Assembly (NCBI GenBank): GCA_036250195.1
Contig: JAVHZZ010000003.1
Span: 345,528,875-345,592,874 of the forward strand
Direction of reading: 5' to 3'
Source of the DNA: Mixophyes australis
Lineage: Eukaryota > Chordata > Amphibia > Anura > Limnodynastidae
DNA: 64,000 bases
Positions 35,044-45,470 of this stretch are shown in pieces. The notes under the pieces are model-generated. The model saw nothing but the letters and a program-made list of their open reading frames with translations. It did no database searches and was not told the origin of the DNA. A program made the position numbers and the translations under genes. Positions within the stretch are counted from its first letter, which is position 1; each line of letters begins with the position of its first letter.

Positions 35044-35889
35044 CTCTCTATCCAATAATGAACATTCTTATTTTATATTATTACATTTTCAGCTCCACAG
35101 CTTCAATCGCCCTGAGGTTAAGCTCTGGCAGCTCCATGTTAACCATCTGTCCGTATAACTTCAATACAAGGACTACACCTGTTTTGCACGGCCCCCTCCA
35201 GTGTACAAGGCAATGTTTATACACTGCCATAAACCTGGCAAAGCTTGACACTGGCAGAAATTGACATTGCTGCAAAGCCTGCAGCTAACCATATGCAAAA
35301 ATATATTTATGTTTTCTATCATTACCATGTTAATAACTGCTGCTCAGGGTGCATTTACAGATATATTAAGTCAGATAAATCTGAATACAGATATCATTAA
35401 TGGAAATACAAAGGTGTTTAATATGTTGTGCAAAATAAGACATAAAAAAAGCTTCAATTTATTTTATCAGAAAAAATATTAATATTAAATAAGTATTGCT
35501 TACTAAAATTGATTTGTGGAGAACAACCCCCCTCCCCCCCCCCCCCCATCACCTAAAGACTTCGGCTGAATCTTGATGAAACCATCTCATTTTCCCTACA
35601 GATAAAAAAAAACTAGTCATCTATAGTTCTTTAAAAGAGCTTTATATATGGATTGACTGCTCTAGTGCCATGAGCCAGCTTCAGATTACAAGGGGGGTTC
35701 CTGAGATGACCCTATTTGATATTCATGTTATATTACCCACTGTGATGTCATCAGTGATGTCACCCTTTGTCACACCACAAGTGATGTGATACGCCCGTTG
35801 TATCGTATGAAATAAAAGATTTTCCGATGCGATTGCTGTGGTTCTGAAACACAACAGTTTTCTTCGCAAAATATATTACAGGACAAAGT
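35044..35889. other. Intergenic stretch, no gene seen
   Basis: Poly-C run near 35527-35548. No exon recognised. Confidence 0.5.
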
Positions 35890-36374
35890 ATCGCATGCAT
35901 ACTCTCATCACATCCTCCCATTCTCGGTTACAGGACTTTTTCTGGACTGCACCCACTTTGTGGAATTCCCTCCCTTGCACAGTAAGACTTTCCTCTAGTC
36001 TTCAAACTTTCAAGCGTTCTCTGAAAACCCACCTCTTCAGACAAGCTTATAATATTCCTCAACCACCATCTTAATCTCCCTTATTACCCCCCTCTACACA
36101 GCTAACACAAGACAACAACCCTCTGACCAACATTGCCACACACAGCCCAACTAATACTTTTACCTTTGCATTCTAGCTGGTCCAGTATGCAATATGATGT
36201 AGCACATGCCCTTGTGTTTCAATCTCCCATTGTCCTATAGATTGTAAGCTTGCGAGCAGGGTTCTCTGTCTGTATGTATTACCCAGTATTGTCTTATTAA
36301 TGTTTGTTCCCAATTGTAAAGCGCTACGGAATTTGCTGGCGCTATATAAATAAATGTTGATGATGATGATGATG
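35890..36374 (+). mobile_element. L2-like LINE, 5'-truncated 3' end
   Basis: Carries the C-terminal LINE pattern with PTLWNSLP and KRSLKTHLFRQAY, then a 3' UTR with TTGTAAAGCGCTACGGAATT, GCGCTATATAAATAAATG and a (GATG)n tail. It is the best-preserved of three related copies. Confidence 0.8.
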
Positions 36375-36514
36375 CATACAGTACCAACAATAAGCTTCTA
36401 CGACAGACTAGACATATCTATCTACATGAACAGTTGTAACAACAGTAATATGCGCTTTCCATAATAAGGACACAAAAAAGGACATATCATGTAAATAAGA
36501 TGCAAAGTTGTATT

Positions 36515-37078
36515 CAAGGCCTTATTAAGGGTTCGAGCCACCTTAGGCTAATATGTTCGCAGAGCCCCCTCACCTACCCACGTCAATCTAATACCTGGTA
36601 GGTAAAAATGAACAAGTCCTTGACTTAAAATCCAGCTTCCTTCAACCGCTCTCACTAATGTTTATGCTCCTATGTTTTCCAAAAACAGTTACGGCAATCT
36701 TTGTCACTCATTAATATCAGAACCGTATAGCAGAACTGAGGCAGGAACAAGAGCTATTGAGAGTAAAGACATGAAGTTTCGCTATCACACCTGTACCTGT
36801 TGCCATCCTTGTCTCTCCTGCTCACTTATCCTCAAGCACCCACCCAATGATGACTCATTGTCTGTATGGCAAGATGTCAAGATTAAAACTTTGCTATATT
36901 TTTCTTTCATGTTTCCTTTTTACTTTGGAGAACAACTATTCGCTTATATTAAAATTAATGTCAGTTTACTTTATCCCTCTCCCTGTCACAATTTTGCACC
37001 CCAAAATGTTTGCGCCCCCCCCAAAAGTCTTGCGCCCTAGGCTGTATCCTAGCCAGCCTATTGAATAATCAGGGCCTG
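36515..37078. mobile_element. Non-autonomous hAT-like element 4
   Basis: A 564-bp element with ends CAAGGCCTTATTAAGG and AATAATCAGGGCCTG. Exact 8-bp duplication GTTGTATT (36507-36514 and 37079-37086). No transposase seen. Confidence 0.8.
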
Positions 37079-37086
37079 GTTGTATT

Positions 37087-38753
37087 ATATTTATTTTTTG
37101 CACAATACCTAAAAACTTACCTTTTCATATATCTTTATTTTTGTAAATATATTTATCCATGCAAAATTACAATAAGCAACTAAAATTTGTTCAAAATCTG
37201 TATGCCTAGATTTATGGGCTAGTACCCAGAAAACAAAATTAAAGGGCACCGATTGTCTTCCCAAAGCTGAACCAGCATCCATGAGAATGCAGTCTATCAA
37301 TTCGTATTGACATCACCGAGGACTACAGTGACTAGGCTTAGGGTGGCACTGGGTAGTGGCAGCTGGATTGGTTTATTTTTTGCTGATCTGCCCACCATAC
37401 AGAAATTAATTTGGTTTGAACTGAGAGTGTATTTTTTTTTTTTTTTTTGAAAGTCCTACCACTCTATGTGGTTTAGGAGTGAAAAAAAAACAAATTAGGT
37501 GAAGGCAAGGAAGGTATTGATTTTAGGAATATATGAGAAAAAATGAGGAACATTTCTATAGTCCAGTAACAAATTACATGGAACCCTGTGCTTTGTCTTT
37601 TAAAAAGCGCAATTTAAACAGGCAAAAAGCATCAAATAATATTTATTGTAGGAGGTGAACTGTGATTTGTGTTTAGCTCCACCTAATGATGCACACACTA
37701 CTGACATTTATCTCAGCAGGGTTCACTGTACCTTCTACTCCTAAAGCCATCCATAATATTTTCATGCTATCAGATTATTGAATTCTGCAGTAGGTTATCC
37801 TCAATAATACACATGATAGTTAATTATTTCTCTCCTTATATGCTGTAATAAACATACTGTTCTCATCCAAGCATGTCATTCATTATCCACTAATTCTAAA
37901 TGATAAGGGATTGATGAATATATTGTCTGCAAGTTATAAACCAAGTGTTATAAGCCAAAGCTGGATATTAGTACACGGCGGAATTCTTTCTTTCAAATCT
38001 CACTTATTTGTCATTGGGCCTCCAATTTAAGCCATTCTGCCCTTTGACCAGTGCCTGAGCAACAGATCTATACTGTAGTTGACTGAACGTTTACTGAATA
38101 CTGAATTACTGTGTACTGACCCAGCTTGTTTTACTATGTGTATTTGCTTGTAACCCCAATCCTCTGCCTTGTTGTTCTGTTTTGTACCTGCTGCCTGCCC
38201 TGACCTTAGATTGGATTCTGATTTAGCACCTGAACTGCCGGCCTTGACCTCAACCTGTATCTGTCATTCTCCTGTCTGTCAGCACTCACCTAGTCAGACT
38301 CAATGTAATAAAAAACAAAAATAAATCCTTCTGGCGCAATGTAGGTCTAAATCGAAGAAATTATATGTAAAGAATAAAATGTATATATAAGAAAAATGTT
38401 TCACATGAGCTTAATAATTGATTAAATACTTGAATAACTAAAGAGTTGGACCAGACTCGCTGCCGTACAGGGATTGTGTGAGATCCCCACTTTGCAAAAC
38501 CAAAAACTACATGAATGAAAAACAACACAGCGCCGAGGATGACCAAGATAGTAGTGTAGCAACTTACTGTATTATATAGAATCCATGATTTTATTCATCA
38601 TTTCATTTGGAACATTTTATGATGATCCTTAAGCATATATCTATGTTAGGATTATAGCGAACCGAATTTGTGTTGATTTTGATGTGTCTTTATTATTAAA
38701 GTGTTATTATTAAAGTGTATTTTTAGTATATTTTACTGTATTGATATCTTATC
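37087..38753. other. Intergenic stretch, no gene seen
   Basis: Contains a T-run / A-run hairpin at 37431-37490. Otherwise nothing recognised. Confidence 0.5.
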
Positions 38754-38761
38754 CTCTAAAC

Positions 38762-38947
38762 CAGAGGTGTTCAAACTCAGTCCTCAAGAGCTACCAACAG
38801 GTCATGTTTTCAGGATGTCTTTAATCATACACAAGTGAGTTAATCTATTTGGCTGTCAGTAATTATCCCACCTGTTTCTACATACAGAAATCCTGACAAC
38901 AACATGACCCGTTGGTAGTCCTTGAGGACTGATTTTGGACACCTCTG
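38762..38947. mobile_element. hAT MITE, 186 bp, older copy
   Basis: Inverted termini CAGAGGTGTTCAAACTCAGT and ACTGATTTTGGACACCTCTG. The flanking 8-mers CTCTAAAC and ATCTAAGC match at six of eight positions, suggesting an old insertion. Confidence 0.78.
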
Positions 38948-38955
38948 ATCTAAGC

Positions 38956-39400
38956 TTGCCTATCCTCAGCACTGTGTGTTTCTTCAATCACCTGGTGAGA
39001 CGAGCCTGAGAACCAGGACCTGTGGATTTCCCACAACAAATGTCCTCCACTCTCTAGGGGTGGTCCCATTAAACTTCATGTCCTGGGTTTAGCCAGCACC
39101 AGTCACTAGTGGCAAAATGAGTCCACATCTGTACTTGTAATGACAACATTGCTGAGGCATGGTCTTAGTAACACGACTATTATTTCACAAGGTACTGGTT
39201 CATAGTGATTAGATAGGCTACATTGTCGTGAATATTAGTTGAGTCAACAAAATGGCTGCCTCCACTGTAGGCGACAAGTCCATTTTAAAACACAAACATA
39301 GCTGAAACTTATTTTTCTACATATTTACATCTCTTGACATGACTGGAGTCTGCTGTATTTTCTGCCCTGTTGAGTACATGGAAACATCATACTTAGACAC
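38956..39400. other. Intergenic stretch, no gene seen
   Basis: Nothing recognised. Confidence 0.5.
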
Positions 39401-39403
39401 CAA

Positions 39404-39579
39404 GGGGTAAATGTATCAAGCTGAGAGTTTTCCGGTGGGTTTGAAAAGTGGAAATGTTGCCTATAGCAACCAAACAGATTCTAGCTATCATTTTGTAGAA
39501 TGTACTAAATAAATGATAGCTGAAATCTGATTGGTTTTTCAAACCCGCCGGAAAACTCTTAGCTTGATACATTTACCCC
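39404..39579. mobile_element. Foldback MITE, Harbinger-like, CAA duplication
   Basis: A 176-bp element with GGGGTAAATGTATCAAGCT ends and CAA on both sides (39401-39403 and 39580-39582). It has the same length and sequence family as 60694. Confidence 0.82.
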
Positions 39580-39582
39580 CAA

Positions 39583-39940
39583 CAATAGTACAGTTACACC
39601 CAACGTTCAAAATATCACACTGGTTTGTCTGAGTATTTAAAGAAATACAATGTAAACAAAGGTAAGAATTTTTCTGTTTTACTTATCAAGAAGAGGTGTA
39701 AAACACATATTGTTTTCAAATTACATCCTGTTTACTATAAATATGCTTCTTTAAATTACATTTAATATTACAGATACAAAAAAACAATAAAATTGCAAAA
39801 TACTGGACAATGTTCCAATAGACTTTCTAACAGAAAAATAAAATTGGTTGTTAAGCTTGTGGTATATCATTGTCTCATAAAGGATACAGGAGATTTTATA
39901 TTGCTGAACAGGGTGTGGTGGATTTATTGTGCATTGCAAT

Positions 39941-40003
<63 letters not shown>

Positions 40004-40174
40004 CTACTGTGAAATAAAATATCATCATTGTTGGTGTTATTTAGGGCTTGCTCATACCTCTGTGGTCTTCAATATTCTATATACATGGTGGTCTTATTTG
40101 TGTTCAGGAAAGTGGTAAATGTCAATGATCTCTTATTACACTACCTTCATACAATATTTATTTCTTATCCTTTT
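39583..40174. other. Intergenic stretch with (TA)n run
   Basis: Holds a (TA)n microsatellite at about 39943-39999. No gene seen. Confidence 0.6.
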
Positions 40175-40551
40175 TTTATAGCACCAATCTGATAATATGT
40201 AGTCATTCACATCAATCCCTGCCTCAGTGAATCTTAAAGTCTAAATTTCCTACTACACACACACAGACAAGGATGCATTTTTGTCAAAAGCCAATTAAAA
40301 TACCAGTATGTTTTTAGTGGGAGTGGGAGAAAACACACAGAGGCGGAACTAGCAAGCTGTGGGCCCCCGATGCAGAGACGTGGGAACCGGGGGCCCCGAC
40401 CCTCTGCATCTACCATGCAGCTGGCCCCCATTATCTCCCTGGGCCCCGATGCACTGCACCTGGCGCACCAATGGTAGTTCCGCCACTGGTAGAACATATA
40501 TACTACGCACAGATAGGCAGTAACACTAACCACTATGCCACCATGCTGCCC
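40175..40551 (-). mobile_element. V-SINE-like SINE, older copy with MITE insert
   Basis: Reverse-strand SINE. The 3' part is at 40175-40337 and the tRNA-like head at 40489-40551 (AACCACTATGCCACCATGCTG on the plus strand, split here for length). It is interrupted by the element at 40338-40488. The central V-SINE block is largely missing. Confidence 0.65.
40338..40488. mobile_element. hAT-like MITE inside a SINE
   Basis: A 151-bp element beginning CAGAGGCGGAACTAGC and ending GGTAGTTCCGCCACTG. The ends are imperfect inverted repeats. Flanking 8-mers do not match well, so the boundary or superfamily is less certain. Confidence 0.6.
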
Positions 40552-40591
40552 TATGTTAAATGTTCAATAATAGCAAGCTATTTCACCAACA

Positions 40592-40937
40592 CATCATCAT
40601 CATCATCATCACCATTTATTTATATAGCGCCACTGATTCCGCAGCGCTTTACAGAGAACTCATTCACATCAGTCCCTGCCCCACTGGAGCTTACAGTCTA
40701 AATTCCCTAACACACACACACACACAGACAGAGACTAGGGTCAATTTTGATAGCAGCCAATTAACTTACTAGTATGTTTTTGGAGTGTGGGAGGAAACTG
40801 GAGCACCCGGAGGAAACCCATGCAAACACGGGGAGAACATACAAACTCCACACAGATAAGGCCATGGTCGGGAATTGAACTCATGACCCCAGTGCTGTAA
40901 GGCAGAAGTGCTAACCACTTAGCCACTGTGCTGCCCC
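40592..40937 (-). mobile_element. V-SINE-like SINE, full length
   Basis: The best copy in the window. On the minus strand: a tRNA-like head with A box (TGGCTAAGTGGTTAGC) and B box (GAGTTCAATTCCC); a conserved central block (GTGTTTGCATGGGTTTCCTC, CCGGGTGCTCC); then a CTGTAAAGCGCTGCGGAATC hairpin and a (GATG)n tail. Such SINEs are transcribed by RNA polymerase III and use a partner LINE for mobility. Confidence 0.85.
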
Positions 40938-41719
40938 AAATGAAAACCAAATTGATCTACACGTTCTTTTGACCAGAAGCCATCACCACATTAAATCTTG
41001 CACTAACACATAATGTGTGTGTGTTAGTGTAGAGTGTGTAATTCCGCAACCCTACTTAGAAGCTGTTGTCCCACTTCTGTATCTAACATGGGGTGTATGA
41101 ACACACCACAGATAATATGTTCACTCTTTGTGTCCCTTTTTTTTACATCTCTGAGGTGATTTTAAAGCCGACATGAAAAACAACTCATCTGTTAAATTCA
41201 ATTTTCTTTTATTGCTCCGGAGCCTACAATTTACCATCAAGGTGCCTGTTGACCTGACACTACATTATAATAGGCTGCATTGATTTTCAAACCACATGCT
41301 GTATGCTCTGCTAAAATACCTGGATCATTCTTACAAATTATAGAAAAGGATGACTTTTTATAAGTAAATGGCCTTGCCAAGAGAAAAATACATCATCATT
41401 TTCAGATATCTGAACTGACATAGAGGGGATTTTTTAAAGTTTTATTTAGAGTTTTATTTAAAAAAAAAAAAAAAAAAAAAGCAAGAAATCACCAAAGAGA
41501 GATGTTGAAAAGTATAATAAAAAAATAGGACAAATAAATCCAATCCCACCATTGCATTCTAAAATTTTGCATTCAAATACAACACAGTGCAATTTATTTC
41601 TCATTGTGAACTGGCATCACCAGTACAATTGACTGCATTGATAAAAGCGCAATGCATAAAAATTCACGTGGAAAATTTGTTAGAAACTAAAATGTGTGTA
41701 AAGCACACCCGAATTCACC
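40938..41719. other. Intergenic stretch, no gene seen
   Basis: Contains a poly-A run at 41461-41480. Nothing else recognised. Confidence 0.5.
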
Positions 41720-43045
41720 TCCCCATTCTTCCCTTTCCTATTCAAGTTCCCCAAGGATCCATTCCTGGCTCCATGCTCTTCTCCCTCTACACCTCCTTCC
41801 TTGGTGACCTCATCAGCTCCTTAAGCCTCCAGTACCTCCATGAATGTTGATGACACCCAAATCTAACTTTCCTCCCCTCACCTCTTCCCTCATCTCTTGT
41901 GTTTCCTGCTGTCTCTCGGCCATCTCATCTTGGATGTCATTGATCATTGACTTTTCCCTCTGTGGCTTCCTCATCTCCCCCTCTCTCTGTTGCTATCGCA
42001 ACATTCTCCTCAAGTATTTTTACTAGAGATCATCCTCAACTCCTTCCTCTCCTTCAAAGCTCACATTCAGTTCCTCTCCAAATCCTGATGCTTCCACCTC
42101 CAGAAAATATCCAAGTGGCAGTCCTTTCTTACCATGGAAGCTACCAAAACTGTTATTCACTCCCTTATAATCTCTCACCTCCATTATTGTAAACTTCTCT
42201 CTCTGGAATAGCCAACTTCTGCCTTGCCCCTCTTCAGTCTATCCTCAACGCCGCTGGTCACCTTATTTTTCTCACTCGTCGCGCTCTCTCTGCGGTCACT
42301 CTCAGCTGATCAATACACTGACTCCCCGTGGTCTACAGAATTCAATTTCAGCTCCTGACCTTAACATACAAATCTCTCAGCGAATCCTCCCCCTCTATAT
42401 CAACCTCATCTCTACCCAACTCTCCACTCTGCCTATGACTGCTGTCTCACTACCATACTGATTACTTCTTACTAATCCAGCCTCAAGGATTTTGCTCCTC
42501 ACCTGTGGAATTATTTCCCACACCCTGTCCGATTATCCTCTACTCTCCAAGGCTTCAAGCATGACCTTAAATCTCATTTCTTTATTCAGTGCGATCAGCC
42601 CTCCTCATAACTTCTTTGTCTCAGCTTTAACTTCCACTCCCCCAATTGGTACCACCCTATTTGTGTCTACCCATCCCTTTAGGATGTAAGTTCTTGAGAG
42701 CAGGGTCATCTTTCCTTGTGTTCTCCTTCTACTATCACATAACATTCTGTACATCAAGACTAACATCCTTAGCATTGTTTTCTTGAGCCCCGGCCAACTT
42801 CACATTGGACATTACCATCACTCTCACTCTGTCCCGTAAATAACTTTATCTACATTACCAAGTTATCTGTGTGTAATATGTCTGTTCTTTCTAGAATTAT
42901 GTTTAGTTTAATAATGTATTATGTAATGTATTATGGATCATTGCTGTCTGTGTATTGCATACTACTGTTAATTTCATGTACGGGGCTGCAGACCTTTTGC
43001 GGAGCCTTATAAATAAAAGATGATGATAATAATAATAACAATAAT
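41720..43045 (+). pseudogene. Degenerate L2/CR1-like LINE reverse transcriptase and 3' end
   Basis: Shows a PQGSIPGSMLFSLYT segment (about 41750), then a YADD-like region now damaged near 41843. Downstream is a thumb-like region with LPVVYRIQFQLLTLTYKSL (about 42325-42385). It ends in a 3' UTR with an AGCCTTATAAATAAAAGATG tail and (AAT)n (about 43003-43045). There are many frameshifts and stops. It is another LINE lineage, older than the copies at 35890 and 48560. Confidence 0.72.
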
Positions 43046-43298
43046 AAAGTGTGTTGGTTTTTATGTGTTTTTTTACTCATTTTATCAGCACATTTTGAAC
43101 ATGTTTGACCATGCGATGAAGGAGAACTAATTCCCCCAAAATAAAATATTAACGTTTTTGAGTTATGTGTATGATGGAATCTTGATTCCTACCTTCGAAT
43201 TTCTTGCCCCGTTTGTATTTTTTACCCACCTGCTCTATCGTCCACCAGCCTACTATCCACATCTCCAACTGCTACACATGTTTATAGATGTAAATCAT

Positions 43299-43564
43299 GG
43301 CCCTGATTCATTAAGGAACTTAAATTAAGAAATTTCTTGGAAGTCTCCTGGACTGTTTTTTCATGTAGCACACAAATATCAACTTTAAATTTCAGTGTAC
43401 AAATAAGCTAAAAAGTATTTGTGTGCTACATGAAAAAACTGTCAGTATTTAACTAATGTGCAAAACAGAAAACTAATTTTTCACCCCTTGCATTGTGACA
43501 TGGTTTTGTCCAGGAGACTGAAATAAGAAACTTCTTAATTTAAGTTCCTTAAGGAATCAGACCC
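43299..43564. mobile_element. Foldback MITE, Harbinger-like, CAT duplication
   Basis: A 266-bp element with ends GGCCCTGATTCATTAAGGAA and TTCCTTAAGGAATCAGACCC. CAT lies on both sides (43296-43298 and 43565-43567). A different family from the GGGGTAAATG group. Confidence 0.7.
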
Positions 43565-43805
43565 CATATCTTTAACTTGAACTTGTCCAGCAATGGTGAA
43601 TAACACCATTTAATACTGCCCAATTATTTGGCCAGCTTGATGCTTTTCTACTTTCCCCAAAAGCTAGGACTATTGGGTTTTGATGGTACCAGATTTGACC
43701 AATGCGGGCAAAATGGGCCAATAAGCATGACGTCCCCCTGCAACAGCAGCAGTGTGGGTATCCCTATCATAATATGAAACCAGACCCAGCCAATTCAGCA
43801 TGGAG

Positions 43806-43952
43806 CAGGCTTGGCTAACCTGTGACACTCCAGGTGTTGTGAAACTACACATCCCAGCATACCCCTCCAGCGATAAGCTGCTCTATATTGGCAAAGCATA
43901 CTGGGGCTTGTAGTTTCACAACACCTGGAGTGCCACAGGTTAGCCAAGCCTG
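43806..43952. mobile_element. hAT MITE, 147 bp (copy B)
   Basis: Ends CAGGCTTGGCTAACC and GGTTAGCCAAGCCTG. It is homologous along its length to 22965-23111. Flanking 8-mers GCATGGAG and TCCTAGAG match only partly. Confidence 0.78.
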
Positions 43953-45270
43953 TCCTAGAGAATGGGGTTGCAATAACCATGCAGGCTCATCCTGTCATTC
44001 CTGGAGCGGTGGATGTGATGGTAATATGTGTTAGTCAAATATAGATTAAGTTCTGCCATGGAATTTCAAGTCCTAGGAAGCCCTGGTTACCATTGACTGC
44101 TTGGTTGCCAGGGCATGCTAGTACTTGTAGTTCTACAAGTGCCTGCATTTCTAAGTGGTAAAGATAGAAGCTGATCCTGTCATCCAATGTTGGAGTTTCT
44201 TCCACTTTAAAAGACAAAATATGTAGATAATAAAAATCCAACATGCGTAATAGGCAATAATATAAAATCAGAATATTTTATTTCTTTTTGAATGCAGAGG
44301 AACAGAATATGTTAAAAATAAACATTGTAGTAAATATCATACAACTATCCTGCATAGTGCGCCCTGATAATTTTACACCCCAATAGATATATTTGTCTAA
44401 AAATAACTTTTAGCTCTTTGTTCTTTATTACAACGGTGTCCTCATTTCCAGCTTGTTCTAGTCTAATAGCTCCAGGAAGATAGTGCTTTGGAGGAAAGCT
44501 TTGAATCGGTTATTTCCAGATGTTTCCTTTTGTTTTTAACACAGCTGTCTGATACTATCCCTACGTGAAGGTGAAGAGCTTCTTATATTCTACCTATATT
44601 CTCAGACATTAAAAGATATATGCATTGACTTATCTGTATTGCTCACATACTTACTGATCTTAACATGCTACATGTAAGAGTTGCTGTTATTTCTCAATTT
44701 ATGGCAGCTGAAATTCTGACGCACATATCGCAACAAAATACTGCAAAAAAGATTTTCTATTTCTAGAAAAATAGCAACACATTTCCAGGTGAAGTTTTAC
44801 TACATTTCAATAAGGTTCATTTTGTTTCACAGAATGAATTTTGGTGGGCTGTTAAAATTTAGTGAAATGTATTTTACAGTATTTATAATGTTCTTAATAT
44901 ACCCCTTAATATCCACAAAATGAACAAATATTAAAATGTATATGTTTTCCTCTGTTTGCATTGTATTTTTTCTGCTCACCTACTGGTCAAATTGAGCAAT
45001 AATATGCATAGGCAAACCTGGGGGTGGGGCTTCCTAGTACCTGGAAACCCCCCACCCCACATCTGGGGCACTGTATGTTTGAGGTGGCTGGCCCCAGCAT
45101 CAGCCACTTTGCAGCTTGTGTTTCTGTCTGCACTGTTCATAGCCCTCTCTCCCCTGCTGTGTGTCCCCGCCCATATCTCCACTGCCTGCATGTCTCGTGT
45201 GTGCAGCAGGAGGACACAAGACAGCACTAGATGAAGAGGGTAAGTGTGTGCGTGGGGGGGTCTAATGTGC
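43953..45270. other. Intergenic stretch, no gene seen
   Basis: A fragment near 44085-44145 resembles a MITE arm. No gene recognised. Confidence 0.45.
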
Positions 45271-45278
45271 TTTTAATG

Positions 45279-45462
45279 CAGTGTTTCTCAACTCCAGTCC
45301 TCGGGACCCACTAACAGTGCAGGATTGCCCGGTGACCAGTGAAATAATTATATCACCTACTACACTGTGTCAGTCAGTAATGAATACACCTGTGTTCCAG
45401 CAAGGAGATATGGAAAACATGTACTGCTAGGGAGTCCTGAGGACTGGAGTTGAGAAACACTG
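45279..45462. mobile_element. hAT MITE, 184 bp
   Basis: Ends CAGTGTTTCTCAACTCCAGT and ACTGGAGTTGAGAAACACTG, perfect inverted repeats. Exact 8-bp duplication TTTTAATG (45271-45278 and 45463-45470). Related to the element at 31885. Confidence 0.9.
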
Positions 45463-45470
45463 TTTTAATG

